Source: Eutrigla gurnardus (lineage: Eukaryota; Chordata; Actinopteri; Perciformes; Triglidae). Taken from it: DNA of 64,000 bases. The stretch is taken from positions 24,032,895 to 24,096,894 of the forward strand of contig OY741276.1 in NCBI GenBank assembly GCA_963514095.1. Reading direction: 5' to 3'. The notes below the pieces were generated by a model. That model was not told the DNA's origin. It saw only the letters and a program-made list of their open reading frames with translations, and searched no databases. Both the position numbers and the translations under genes were made by a program. Below, piece after piece: positions 10,111 through 21,440 of this stretch; within the stretch, counting starts at the first letter, position 1, and every line of letters begins with the position of its first letter.

Positions 10111-13100
10111 CCCAACCTCCCTCTCGAGCTGCTCACTCCCATCAACAGGCCGTAAGTTTTTAATCATGTTGAAATGATTTATTTAAACGTCAGGCAATGT
10201 GTCACCTCACTTCCTTTCATTTTTCAAAATGTTTGTGTTCTTTGCTGGATGATAAATTTATCTTCAGACAAGCCCAATATGACTAATTAACTTTGAAATA
10301 TCAGAACCAGATGTCAAGCTGAAGGAAGTACTTAACAGGCAGCCAGGAGAGTCGGCTCACCTCCTGCCTCCCCCCTCCTGCAGGGGCCCCTCCTCTTTCT
10401 CACCCCCATCCAACCTGCTCCCTCCACTGTACTCTTGGCTCCAGTTATTTTTTTATTTTTTTATTTTACACACACTTTCCTCAGAAGTTTGAGCCATCCT
10501 GTTGAGAACCAACACGTTGTGCCAGGTCATAAATCTGGCAGTGTGAAGTTAACCTGCACATGCCCTGTGTTTACCTCCTCCCCCTTCCACCCTCTGTGTC
10601 ACTCAGCACCTCCACCTAATTTATTCTCCTCCTTCACCTCGTCTCATGACCAACTGGCTCACTTTTCTCTCTCGAGCTCCAAAGATTCAGGTTTTTACTG
10701 ATTTATTGAACTTGTGCCCAGAAAGTGTAACCAGACTAGCAGTTGGTAAGTGTATGCTCTCAGAGCCTGAACAAAAAAAAGAGCCAGATACTCCTTTTAA
10801 ACTCATTGCCCTCTTTTTTAGCAGCTAATCTCAGACAAATGTACTTTTTCATGATTTATGTCACTCTCCATTTCCGCCGGTGTCAAAACGGCTTGGATCA
10901 GGAGACTTAAGTGGGATATGAGTTCCGTTCATATGTATTCTGGCTCACACAGCTGTAATGTTTTGGAGTCGGAGTGGTGGTGAAAAAATCTTCTGTCCCT
11001 GCAGAAATGCCTAGAAAAAGCAAAAGGCCCCTGCAGGAACATTGCGGCGCTGACACTTTGACAGTTTGCCATGAGTGACGTCTGATCTGTACAAATTTCA
11101 GGACTAATAAATCTACCTGTCAGAGCTTGGGACTTGAAAGGGCCGCAGCCCTGCGGCACAGCTTTAACACAACTTGTGTTGATGAAATTCTGTAGGCTGG
11201 AGAATTATAGCTGTCAGAAAAACGCCCACATCAAACCTGAAGCCTTGGCGTTCCTTCTTTTTTTCCCCTCCGCTCTCTCAACACTCATACATTGCTCATT
11301 CACCTCCTCCCTCCCTCCATCCCTCCCTGCTGCCTCTCCCTTCCAGACGTCTCTCTTTTCCTTCCTCCTGTTCTTTCTCACTGCTCGGAAAATGAAACAT
11401 AGGCGTCCTTTCATGGCTTGACGACCATCATTACATCATTTTGACACCCTGTAGACACCCCCCACCACCACCCCCATCCTCCAACACCTCCCAGTTTTTT
11501 TGTTGAATCACTTGCTCAGCCAATACAAAAAGTTTGTTTGCAGACAATAAGTTGCCAGGGGCGACGGGTGTGACTCGTCGGCTATCATGCTCTCAGCTCT
11601 CGTTTGGCGTTTGGCCATGATGGAGGACGAGAAGGCGAAGCGTCCCCATTGGCGGGTTTGAAATGCGGCCCTGTCACCGGAGCATCACAGTCACCAGCCA
11701 GAGGTTAAGCGGGCTGAAAGGTGGGAACGCTGCACATGATTTCACAAGCAGGGGTGTTGTATGCGGGTGATTTAAATACCAAAAGGCCCATAAATCAACT
11801 ACCCACCACTCCCCTCTTGCCACCTCCTCCCATTTCCACATCCTTCCAGGCCCACATGTCCATACCTCCCCCCTTTCACTGGATTTATTCCTGTTTATCT
11901 TTGATCCTGGACTGGTTTGCTCCTCATCTCCTTTCAACCCCAGCCGATGGATCCTGTTGGTGATAAATCATCTGCGAGTGTTTAGATACTTTGCTGCCGC
12001 GGTTGATTTTCCTGTAAACGTTTCGAGAGGGGTGGATCATATTTGCATTCTTCAAAGCGCCGTCGTCAGTGTTAAAAGTTCACTGGAGTCCCGGGGACGA
12101 ATGGCAGCCCGAGCTTATTGATTTAAATGTCAAAAGGTGTTTCTTTTGCATGAGGTTGGTTGGGACCCTCCCGGTGCAGTGTGATCATTCATTGACAGAC
12201 GAGTCAAAGAGCCTGTGAAGGTGCTCGGCTTTATCATTGAAATGATTCAGTCAACTGCGTGAGCTAGGTAGCTTTCTACCTATGAGCAGGCTGTTGGCAG
12301 AAAAGTGGAATTAATGTGAAATCCCAGTTGGAGACAGCGTGTCTCAGTGGCTGGAAAGGCTGTCGCACAGCAAAAGTTCAGACACTCAGCGCTCATAACA
12401 GCCATTTGTGCCCCTCATGCATGAGTCACTCCTGTCGGAGTGTCATTTTAAATGCCTAAATTGCTAATCAGATTGCATTCCATGACTTTAATCCACTTTG
12501 ATCACACCTAAGCTATTTTTCATCAGTCGTATCACATAAAAGAGTGACAATGGAACATATCTTTGTTCATTAGCCCCATGCTGAAACGGCAGCAGTCATT
12601 TACACTACACACGCAGCCACTGCAGCAATCTGTCAATCCGTGTGCTTGTCAATCACTCCGTGTCTCTGTGGGAAGTTGGCTCTGACTGACAGCCCGTGTG
12701 ATCTCTCCCAAGGGCTGGCAGGAAGGCAACAATAGGCCCGGCTACAGTAATTGGCAAGATAAAGACATCCCGCAAAAGCAGCACTGTCACTCATTTGGTT
12801 CCAGAGCGATGAAGCAACATGAAACACGCCACACCAGTTAACCAGAGGGAAAGTATGCTTGTCGGCTAACCGCTAACCAATCAGAGGGCCAGCTCCGGGT
12901 CACTTCCCCTGGTGACTTGCTGAGAGTTGGCCTGTTTAAAACAACACTCCACAGCCCCCCCTACTCTGGATTTACCTCTCTAACCTCACCTCCGCTCTCC
13001 CCTCCCGTGTACACCCTGACCTCACACTGACCTGTTGGCCTTTTGCTTAGGTCAGCTGGTGTCTGCCCAATCGTACCCCGTCCTTCACACACACCTGGTT

Positions 13101-13148
13101 CTCATTTCCCACATTTCACTTTCCATCAGAGCTGTGGGAGGGAGGCCT

Positions 13149-13150
<2 letters not shown>
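10107..13150. other. Repeat-poor single-copy block, candidate regulatory DNA
   Basis: Three kilobases without recognisable transposon, microsatellite or coding exon. It lies in the znf703 upstream desert. The stretch 11960-12330 looks motif-rich by eye: a forkhead-type TGTAAAC at 12013-12019, an octamer ATTTGCAT at 12041-12048 and a TCF/SOX-type TTCAAAG at 12051-12057. Conservation cannot be judged from one sequence, so enhancer function is inference. Confidence 0.35.
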
Positions 13151-13193
<43 letters not shown>

Positions 13194-13194
13194 G
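13151..13194. repeat. (TGTC)n microsatellite
   Basis: Eleven tandem TGTC units ending in TGTGTGG. Cys-Leu-Ser-Val frames over it are artefacts. Confidence 0.97.
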
Positions 13195-13440
13195 TGGAGG
13201 TAAGGCTGGACAACGGGACTCGTGAGTCAGAATGAAAATGCAGATAAAATATTCAAGTGACAAATAACCTATAAGAGACAGCAGAGCCAACATAAGGGCT
13301 AAACTGTCATAACTGACATGAAACATGTCTTTTTATTGCATCATTTGCAGCTGCAGTGCATCAGTTCAAGGCCCCCCAGAATTGAGTGAGAAGAATAGTT
13401 GCAGGAGCCATTTTCTTTGGTTGAAGTTCTAACTACAAGG
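13195..13440. other. Intergenic, nothing recognised
   Basis: A short unassigned stretch. Its right end may belong to the L2-type relic whose tail is seen at 13441-13465 and 14156-14210. Confidence 0.4.
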
Positions 13441-13465
13441 TGTCTTGTAAATGTACTTATTGTAA

Positions 13466-14155
13466 AGGCCCCTACACACCGCCCAGACGTCCAACTGCCT
13501 TATCCGACCATTCTCCGCCCACTCTGTTGCCTCTCGTCTGACCCGTTCGGCAGAAAAGTTGCGTTGTACACACCGCTTCGACGTGCATCCGACAACACAG
13601 CAGCGTGTACGTTCTGCGCTTGCGCGAGATGCAATAAGCCTCCTTAACAGCGGGTGGCGCTAGTCTCGTGCCAGTACTCCAAAACAGGAAATGACGGAAC
13701 GGAGTGCAGATAAAAACAATGCACACACAGTCTTGGTTCAGTATTCGTTCGACTCGAGAAGACCTTTGTGGACTAAATACTTGGCATTTCTGGAAAGATG
13801 ACTCTGGCTAGGGTGACACTCGCGTTGTGTGCTCTCGGGCTCATTATTTTACGAAGACGTCGTCTCAGTAGGGAACGAGTAATACGGAGTTTACCATCGT
13901 CACTTCCGCCCCGCCCACACACCGCCATTGGATACTCTGATTCGCTAGCACACCGCCAATCAGAGTATCCAATGGCTCAGATGTCCAACAGCCCACCTCC
14001 TCAGACTTCGCATGCTCAGTCTGATCAGACAACGTCCGCGCGGCTCCGAAAGCTTCCGACGCAGCTGTACACACCAAACATATGTGTTCCCGACCTCGTC
14101 CGAGCCTCTCCAAACGCTTCAGACGTCCAACGGTTGGGCCGGTGTGTTCCTGCCT
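13466..14155 (+). mobile_element. PIF/Harbinger MITE, TSD TAA
   Basis: The left end AGGCCCCTACACACCGCCCA and the inverse of the right end, AGGCAGGAACACACCGGCCC, are imperfect TIRs. TAA flanks both sides (13463-13465 and 14156-14158). A 3-bp TWA-type duplication is the Harbinger signature. Bases 13798-13890 can be read as a hydrophobic stretch followed by an Arg cluster (LIILRRRRLSRERV), reminiscent of the N-terminus of Harbinger transposases, but no DDE core follows. An 18-bp perfect hairpin lies at 13925-13975. The insertion target is an L2 3' tail. Confidence 0.85.
13925..13975. repeat. Perfect 18-bp inverted repeat inside the Harbinger MITE
   Basis: Arms 13925-13942 (CCATTGGATACTCTGATT) and 13958-13975 are perfectly complementary with a 15-base loop. 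Each arm carries a CCAAT box in opposite orientation. It is probably a structural part of the MITE or a smaller nested fold-back. Confidence 0.9.
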
Positions 14156-14210
14156 TAAGTCGCTTTGGACAAAAGCGTCTGCTAAATGACCTAAATGTAA
14201 ATGTAAATGT

Positions 14211-14574
14211 GTCGCAATTCTGAGTTAAAATGACGCAATCACATCGCGTCCATGATCTCTTTTAGTGAATATCATATTGTTCATTAGGCTTGACTTAACG
14301 ATTGAAAGCCAAGGCAATGGACGTTTGCCGGGGTTGTGATACACTCTAATGCTCTGTTTACACCAAACGAGAAGCAACATTTCGTGATCCACTCTTGCAT
14401 AGTCGATGCAAAGATGTTGAATGGATGCAAAATTTGTGTAATTCCCTCAAGTTGAGCAAGAAGTTTGCGTGACGTTGGTGTCACTAAAGCCTGTCAGGTA
14501 TGAGAGTATCATATTAGTACAGAGACCAGACTATGTGTAAAGATATATGTTCATAAACCATAGACTGGCTTCAA
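14211..14574. other. Intergenic with a possible old transposon piece
   Basis: The phrase GCTCTGTTTACACCAAACG near 14351 followed by AGAAGCAACATTTCGTG resembles the ends of fish Harbinger/hAT MITEs. No second end or TSD was found. Confidence 0.35.
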
Positions 14575-14850
14575 TGTTTACATAGTCTACCTCCGATCTA
14601 TCCAAACTGCTCGTCGTCTCAGACCTGACAAAGCATCACTCATCATCATTATGTAGGGATTGCAGCATTTTATATGTTTCTTTCAATGTAATCACAGCAA
14701 AATAGTTTACTTCGGGTTCATACTGCTGTAGTCCACGTAAGTTAAGCTCGATCCAGTGAATACAGCTTGGTGAAATTCACAAAGCACCTCTGCATGTTAC
14801 AGGATGGTGTTGGGTTTCTCGGCTTATCTTGGACTTCCACAACATGTTCA
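14575..14850 (+). repeat. Dispersed repeat family B, copy 2
   Basis: Matches 1981-2250 in the same orientation. CTACCTCCGAT, CATCATCATTATGTAG and GTGAATACAGCTTGGTGAAATTCACA plus AGCACCTCTG occur in the same order. Non-coding, class unknown, edges approximate. Confidence 0.6.
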
Positions 14851-15111
14851 AAGCAGCATTAGTGGTTATTTTGGCCACAAGTTTTGAAAGATTGTTGAGG
14901 TCTACACAGAGGTAAGCCACCCCCCTGTCAGAGTGTCTTGCACGCAGTCAAACTCTTGGTGCACATTTTGCAGCATAAGAGGCCAGATAGAGTATCTGTG
15001 TCTCCTGAAGAGGCCCTGTCACAGTGTGTGTGGGTTACTGAGTGTGTCTCCTGATGCCCTGTATCTGACCTCCCTCTCTGTCCTCTCTCAATCACCCCTG
15101 TCTCCTCAAAC

Positions 15112-15155
15112 ACCTCTCCTCCTCCTCCTCCTCCTCCACTTCTTCTTCTTCTTCT
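15112..15155. repeat. (CTC)n-(TTC)n trinucleotide repeat
   Basis: CTC units followed by TTC units. The poly-Gly/Arg and poly-Leu/Phe frames across it are artefacts. Confidence 0.9.
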
Positions 15156-15524
15156 GCTGCAACAGGATAGCACACCGAGCAGGGGGGCTCCTTCACGCTG
15201 AAAGCCTCCAAAGAGGGACCCCCTGTGCAGCATGTAAAAGCCCTCTCATACATACACACACACATACATGGGGATCACCGTGTCTGCCTGCCCGGCTCTT
15301 CACAGGGTAGTCATTAGTCATCAGGCGGATCAAAGGACAACCGCAGGAAGTGAAAGGACCCTGACAAGGAGGAGTCCATCTTGCTGGCAGGCCATCGCTC
15401 ATCCTCAGCTGACAGGGAGGCACACTCTCCATCTGATGGCCATTTCCACTCCAGGCCTGAAATGTGGCTCATTTCTATGTAACAGTTTGTCTTTGATAAA
15501 GCCTCATGTGGCTGCTTGACTGCA

Positions 15525-15715
15525 TTACGATCCAGGAAGGTTGCTTCTCTGTCGCTTGTGTTCATCAGATCCACCCGTCGCTCCTCCACAGTCCAAATAT
15601 GGTCACTTCCTTCACTGGTTGCAATACCAAGGCTTCAAAACCGTAGTCCACAATCCCATGGCTAACATCACAAAGATAACGTCCACTTCTTATAGACAGT
15701 CTATGGTCTAAACAT
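15525..15715 (-). repeat. Dispersed repeat family A, copy 3
   Basis: Minus-strand copy of the family's 5' half. It contains the inverse of GGTGGATCTGATGAACACAA, of the CAACCAGTGAAGGAAGTGACCATATT block, and of CCATAGACTGTCTATAAGAAGTGG at its right end (15715). Confidence 0.75.
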
Positions 15716-16007
15716 CTCTGTACTCTTTGTACAACATCACTCATATTTCATATTCACAGTCGTGATTTTTTTATTTTTCTTCTCAAGGAATAGTTTTTAA
15801 AAGTTGACAATTTCTTGTTTTACATTGAGTTATGTGCTGCAACTGTTTTCTTGACAAACAACATCTTAACTGAACATCTGAACTGAACATCTGAACATCC
15901 TCGTGGTCATTACAAGGAGTCCCTGTGCTCAACTGTTGTTTGCCAAGAAGTCACTCGAGTGCATCGCCCACAAAACACACAAACCGTTGTTTTTAAGTTT
16001 CTCTCTG

Positions 16008-16041
16008 TGCGTGTGTGTGTGTGTGTGTGTGTGTGCGTGTG

Positions 16042-16087
<46 letters not shown>

Positions 16088-16098
16088 TGTGTGTGTGG
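16008..16098. repeat. (TG)n microsatellite, interrupted
   Basis: TG tract of about 90 bases with GC and GG interruptions. Confidence 0.96.
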
Positions 16099-16109
16099 TT
16101 GAAACAAAC

Positions 16110-16262
16110 AGGATGCAAAAGGTTGGAGGTGTTAGTTCGTCTATTTTTAACTTTGGACAAAGCAAGGCGACGCTAAGCTAAGCCCGTGGCTCTAGCTTCA
16201 TACCTAACAGACATAAGCGTCAATCTTCTCATGTCACTCGTGGCAATAAAGCAAATAAAATA
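16110..16262 (+). repeat. Fragment of a common fish dispersed repeat
   Basis: The order CTTTGGACAAAGC, CTAAGCTAAGC, CTCTAGCTTCATA, GACATAAGCGTCAATCTTCTC and GGCAATAAAGCAAATAA matches, from memory, a very widespread perciform interspersed repeat. The copy is short and diverged. Assignment by recall only; no ends were found. Confidence 0.5.
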
Positions 16263-16600
16263 TTTCTTTTTTAAGTATAAGATCTATAACTTGTTTATGG
16301 CCTTTGTCTCCTCATTAACTTCGAGGAGTTATTTATTTTGACCTACAAGGAAGGAGGAACTAACTGTGGGTTCTTAGGGGTTAAATGGTTCTTACCTTCT
16401 TATCCTTTTTACCAGATTGTATTTCACTCCTTTCTAGAATCTATTTAAACTGCTTTGTTTTGACAGTTATAAGTACAGTTGATAGTGGCAGAAATTAAAA
16501 TGATTACGAGTGTCATTAGAACTATGCAACATGCTAGAGTAGCAGCAACCAAAATGTAGCTCCACCATCGTCCCTCACCCCTTTCCACCCACCTTGGATA

Positions 16601-16640
16601 GGATAGGGTGACCCTGCAGACAGCCGGGGTCACCCTATCC
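16601..16640. repeat. Perfect 14-bp inverted repeat in a GC-rich single-copy stretch
   Basis: GGATAGGGTGACCC (16601-16614) pairs perfectly with GGGTCACCCTATCC (16627-16640) around a 12-base loop. The next 130 bases are GC-rich and include TAATTA near 16720. No transposon ends surround it. Confidence 0.85.
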
Positions 16641-16793
16641 GTTGGCTGCGTGACGGAGCGCCTCTCCTGCCACACAGGAGGCATCAATTACAGGCCCCGG
16701 CCGTCCCGGTGTCACTGCTCTGTAATTAATGGGCTCTCCCGGCGCTGCGCCATGGGGCCTGGCCTCACCGTGAACTCCACAGGAATTCAGAGA

Positions 16794-16796
<3 letters not shown>

Positions 16797-16827
<31 letters not shown>
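16797..16827. repeat. (CA)n microsatellite
   Basis: A pure CA run of about 31 bases. Confidence 0.93.
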
Positions 16828-16828
<1 letters not shown>

Positions 16829-17195
16829 CAAAGCACACACACGCATGCTGAAACTTACATGTTGCTTGTGAGACGTTGGCTCCCACCTGTTTATGTGACT
16901 TTCAAACTTGCATTTTGAATGCAACTGCTGATCGCACACGTCCATGTGCTTTACTTTGGAATGAACATGTAATCATTCATAAATACCTGTGTCCACTCTT
17001 GTCCACGATGCATACGCTCATACAAAGGCGAGTAAGCAACAATCACACACACACATTAACACACACTCAGAGGTCCAGCCCCCTGCTGATTGCCCCGTCA
17101 TTTGTCAATCAGGCAGACAAACAGAAGCACAAGGTCCCCCAGGTCACAGGGTCATGGGATCCTGTGATTCCCCTGCTAGCCTATATCTCCCTCTC

Positions 17196-17196
<1 letters not shown>

Positions 17197-17262
<66 letters not shown>

Positions 17263-17266
17263 ACAC
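17197..17266. repeat. (CA)n microsatellite
   Basis: CA run of about 70 bases with one TA interruption near the right end. Confidence 0.96.
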
Positions 17267-19444
17267 TCTAGAAACTCCAGACAGTCAAACTAACCCATGA
17301 ATGTCATGTCGACTGCTTTACTTCAACACCCTGAATCCTGTTTACTTTGAATCAATTCCTCCATTTTTGTTGTTGAGAGGAGTGCTGCTTGCAATACATC
17401 CCTGAGCTTTCCCTCTCCCCTTCAGTTCCTGCTTTCATCCCCCCCCCCCCCCCTCCCTCGTATCCTCCCTCTTTTTTCTGTCTTTCTTCCTTTCCCTCGC
17501 TCCCTCCCTCAAACATCACGCCTGGAGCTGACACTGAGCGTGACCCTGCCTTTATTGTTGCAGCGGGGCAGAGGCGCAAACATAGGGCAGGGACTGTCAC
17601 CCCAGTGATTAAGGAGCGCATGTTTTCAGTCAAACGCCTCAGAGGGGAGTGATCCCAGAGAGAGAAGGGGGGAGGGAGGGGGAGGCTCTGAGTTGAGCAG
17701 GGAGATAAAGAGCTTCCAACGTTTTCACAGCTGAAGAATAAAAAGCATTTTGGAACAGTCAAAAGGCATAAAAGTGACATTTGGGATGGATACGTTGTGC
17801 TGTTAGTGGCTTTTTATTCAAACTAAAGCACATCAGTCAACGCTTTGCGCTGATTGTATGTTAAAGGCTCGTGCTTAGCAGATTCTAGGGGTGACAGCCT
17901 GAAAAACTTTCTCTAAACTTTGTGTGACCATGCCTTAAGGAGCTGCTAACCCACTGAAAAGATTCAATTAGGATGGAGTTTAGACATCAAATGATGGTCT
18001 AAGTGCTGTGTCAGAAGTTTGTTACGCTCTAAACCTGTCATATTTCAACATGTTAATAGGAAAGAAATATGCTGGCATTGTCACCGAAGCTCCATAAACC
18101 CTGTGCAGGCAGGAGCAACAAACTGCAGCTTTAGGGTGATGTGTCCTTGGCGACTCAGGACGAAGCAAATAAAAGAGCGGCTTGTTGAGTTATGGCTGCG
18201 AGTAGGAAAAAGAGCGAGTCATTGATGTGACATTTTGACCATTAGACCTTGCTCCGCAAAATATTATTTTTATTAATGTGAACAGGAATCGGTTTCTCCT
18301 ACAACACTCGCGAGGATTAAAACAAATAGGGCCATGAAAGCGCCAGGCAAGGAAATAAATAAATAAATAGCTCGCCTGCCTCCATATTTCATATAACAGT
18401 CACCTCCAAGAGCTGTGGGCCTCTGTGTTAGGCGTCCAAGCTAAACACTTGGAAGTTTGCTCAGTCATAAATTAACGGCTTGACAGTCAAAAGTGTTCAA
18501 ACTCATTTGTCAAATCTTGCTTGCTTTTTTCCAGCTTTTAAATTCATTACAGCAGTTTTTCTTTCTTTCCACAAGGCTTCCAGAAATGTGTTTCCCAGTA
18601 CCACGCAGTGCTCTGTGAGGATAATTCTGGAAACTGTACATCACGTGTGCTCAGACCAAAATCCATCAGTTTCCCTGCACAGAAAGTGGCTTGAATTAAT
18701 TCCCACCCAAGTGCAATTTATCTCCTCGGGTTGCTGTCAAGGGATTGAGCTCTGAAGAACCTCCAGGCATCAGATCAACATTCATGGCTCATCAGCTCAA
18801 CAACTTGTATTTTTGTTAATTCAGCAGCCGTGTTCAGATAAAGTGGGATAATCGCTATTGACAAGTCTTTTGCCAAACACGCCAGTGCAGAGTAAACACA
18901 GATGATGCCTTTGGCTCCGAGCTTCAGAGAAACAAATGTCATGCAGGCCCGACAGAGAGAACACTGCTGCCTGAATGCTGTGCAGCACAGTACCCATAAT
19001 GCACTGTAACTTTTCCCTCCCTTTGCCAGAATGCACACCGTAAACCTAGATTCCCTTTCCTCAGCCTCTCATTCACACATGTTCTAAGACAGTGACTTGT
19101 ATCTGGTGAATGTAGATTGTACGTCTACAGGATGGTAATCTTGAGAAACCAATAAATAATACAAAAATAAAAATATCCAACCGAAAAATCCTGCCCAGTG
19201 TTTTCGATTCCAATGAAAGTATGCGCTTGCTCCGAAATGTGCTAAATGGGTTAGGGTTAGCCCATCATTTCGGGCCTCCCTCCAAAGCCACTTCCCCAAA
19301 AATATCATTATTAAGGTAAACAACAAAAAATGGCTTCAGTACTTACAGCTGTCTAGCAGCTTGTGGAAGAGTGGGCAGGCAGGTAGAATCTTCTCATTTG
19401 GGTAAAATGGTGATTGATTTATTACCACAGTAAACATTGCAAAA
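17267..19444. other. Repeat-poor single-copy block
   Basis: Apart from a C-run at 17439-17453 and three AAAT units near 18354, no repeat is visible. Open frames such as 17352-17780 (-) are low-complexity Gly/Glu-rich reads of the pyrimidine-rich tract at 17400-17515. It is a candidate regulatory block by position only. Confidence 0.35.
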
Positions 19445-19770
19445 ATGACTTTATTGACCCTTTTTCAAGTCTTTTTTTTAATACAGCATGATGTTCATTT
19501 AGTAAATGATGGTCCATTTAGAGTAGATCATAACACATTGAGTGTTCTAAAGATTACCTTGATTTATGAAGCTTACTTTGTTAACAGCTTCACACCAGAA
19601 GACAGATGGAGCCAGAAGGTTGCTGCCAAAGTCCATCATGGTCACTTCTGGTCCTGGTTGCAAAAATTCCAAGATGGCGACGCCCTAAATCCAAGATGAT
19701 GACGGCAAGACTGAACTCAGGCTTCAAGACCGTAGTCTGCAAACCAATGGGTGACATCAAGACCTACGAT
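19445..19770 (-). repeat. Dispersed repeat family A, copy 4
   Basis: Minus-strand copy. It holds the inverses of the GGACCAT...TTTACTAAATGAACATCATG block, of AACAAAGTAAGCTTCATAAATCAAGG, of GCTTCTGGTGTGAAGCTGTT, of AACCAGGACCAGAAGTGACC, and of CCCATTGGTTTGCAGACTACGG at about 19725-19750. Confidence 0.8.
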
Positions 19771-19855
19771 TTTGGACGGAAACTCAGAGCAGCATTTTTA
19801 TTATAAAAATACCGGTTTGGTTCTGCTCTGGTACCGCTGACACAATGAGTCTTAA

Positions 19856-20215
19856 AGGAAAACACCACCGCATTTCCATACTGAACTATGTTCTGCTCTG
19901 ATGTTAGACGAGGTGATACATACCTCCCTCTCCTCTGTGCGTGCACTCAATGGCTCTTGCGCGGACTCCGCGCAGCGCTAATTTGCTAGCATGTAGCTTG
20001 TCCTTAGGATCCAAAGGGGGGTGAAGTTAGAAGCGACCAAGCACTTCCACGTTGTCCCTATTTAAATACGGTTACGTGAGGAGTTACACGACCCAAGTTT
20101 GGTTACACAAAATGAAACATGCCAATTTTTCTAAGCGCATAACAAGGATAACTAGATAGTATGGCGGAATAACAACTGGAAGCACTTCGACATCGGCGCA
20201 GTAATATCATCACTC
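19856..20215 (+). repeat. Left inverted arm of the TTAA element
   Basis: 360 bases, from AGGAAAACACC to ATCATCACTC. Contains the GCGCGGACTCCGCGC palindrome near 19960, which in the right arm differs at two bases. Confidence 0.9.
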
Positions 20216-20414
20216 AAAACATGACGGGACTATATACCTTCTGCTTGTTTTCACAACCCTGTACGATCCACGTTATAACCATGATGTTTGATTGTTCACA
20301 AACTATCTTACTACAACCTGATGCTTCCTCAACTGTGCACAAACTACTACAGCTGGTGCAGGCGACGGCGTGCAGGTCACGTAGGTTCTATTGACGGAAG
20401 TAAGAGGGGGAGCG

Positions 20415-20784
20415 GAGTGATGATATTACTGCGCCGACGTCGAAGTGATTCAGTTGTTATTCCGCCATACTATATAGTTATCCTTGTTATCCGCTTAGAA
20501 AAATTGGCATGTTTCATTTTGTGTAACCAAACTTGGGTCGTGTAACTACTCACGTAACCGTATTTAAATAGGGACAACGTGGAAGTGCTTGGTCGCTTCT
20601 AACTTCACCCCCCTTTGGATCCTAAGGAATATACTGGGACAAGCTACATGCTAGCAAATTAGCGCTGCGCCGAGTGCGCGCAAGAGCCATTGAGTGCACG
20701 CACAGAGGAGAGGGAGGTATGTATCACCTCGTCTAACATCAGAGCAGAACATAGTTCAGTATGGAAATGCGGTGGTGTTTTCCT
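20415..20784 (-). repeat. Right inverted arm of the TTAA element
   Basis: 370 bases. It is the inverse of the left arm with an extra ~11 bp (ATATACTGGGA-like) next to CCTAAGGA at about 20626. Otherwise it is nearly identical. Confidence 0.9.
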
Positions 20785-20829
20785 TTAAGCTCGACCAGAA
20801 TCCCACTGTGTCCTACAGTCATCAACAGT

Positions 20830-21095
20830 ATTTTCAGTCATAAATCAGCTCCATAGCGGGGAGATCTGAGTAGAACACTGAGAGATAATGACGGCCTATT
20901 GATTAAAGCCTACATCATGTCCACATTGTGTACCCGTGCATGAACCGTACCGTTCTCAAATCCACCTCTTCCAAGTGTGCCGGGGCCGAGGAAGGGTACC
21001 GTTCTTAAGTACGGAACGGAGCGTCACACTGGCCAACTTGACTTTGGCTCAAGCATGCTTGGGTGCGGTACGGTTGGTGTAGTGTGAGTGCAGCC
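20830..21095 (-). repeat. Dispersed repeat family D, copy 1 (hAT-like end)
   Basis: The inverse of 20850-21095 matches 29336-29490. Both have GCACTCACACTACACCAACCG, GTACCGC, AAGAGGTGGATTTG, GCTTTAATC-ATAGGCC and TTATCTCTCAGTGTTC in the same order. The outer end GGGC-GCACTCACACTA looks like a hAT terminus, but the opposite end was not found. Confidence 0.7.
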
Positions 21096-21398
21096 TAACA
21101 TCACCACTGAGTCTAAACAAAAGCCACATACAGCAACTCCTGATATCAGAAATTGAAATTGGGAAAACTTGATGATGACTGGCCAGTTTGGCCATTTGTC
21201 TCTCAGAACTTCCTGGTAGCCAGTCTTCCCCCGGTTATGAACAACATCAACAAAGTGATGCCTTTGTGAACATCCTAGACACAGTCCTCAACGTGGTCCT
21301 TGTTAAAACCTCCCCTCATCCAGTGACACATGCCAGCTTCCATCTTTCATCATCACTTCCATAGCTACATACAGACTCATTTTATCCTTGCTACCCCC

Positions 21399-21399
<1 letters not shown>

Positions 21400-21439
<40 letters not shown>
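21400..21439. repeat. (TG)n microsatellite
   Basis: TG run of about 40 bases. Confidence 0.95.

Positions 21440-21440
<1 letters not shown>

Larger units (their letters stand above)
13441..14210 (+). mobile_element. L2-type retroelement 3' tail, split by a Harbinger insertion
   Basis: Bases 13451-13465 (ATGTACTTATTGTAA) and 14156-14210 (TAAGTCGCTTTGGACAAAAG, GCGTCTGCTAAATGAC, then AAATGT repeats) are the two halves of the conserved 3' end of fish L2-type LINEs and their partner SINEs. The same tail ends the LINE at 42970-43027. The two halves meet exactly at the TAA duplicated by the Harbinger element at 13466-14155. Only the tail is recognisable; the extent of the 5' part is unknown. Confidence 0.8.
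19856..20784. mobile_element. TTAA-flanked fold-back DNA transposon with ~360-bp inverted arms
   Basis: TTAA flanks the element at 19852-19855 and 20785-20788. Inward from each side the sequence begins AGGAAAACACCACCGCATTT. The left arm (19856-20215) and right arm (20415-20784) are inverted copies. By eye the first ~105 bases are identical, and the remainder differs at only a handful of positions plus one 11-bp insertion in the right arm (within 20626-20641). The 199-bp centre (20216-20414) has no transposase. TTAA targets are used by piggyBac and Kolobok elements; I cannot decide between them. If transcribed through, the element would form a long hairpin RNA. Confidence 0.9.
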
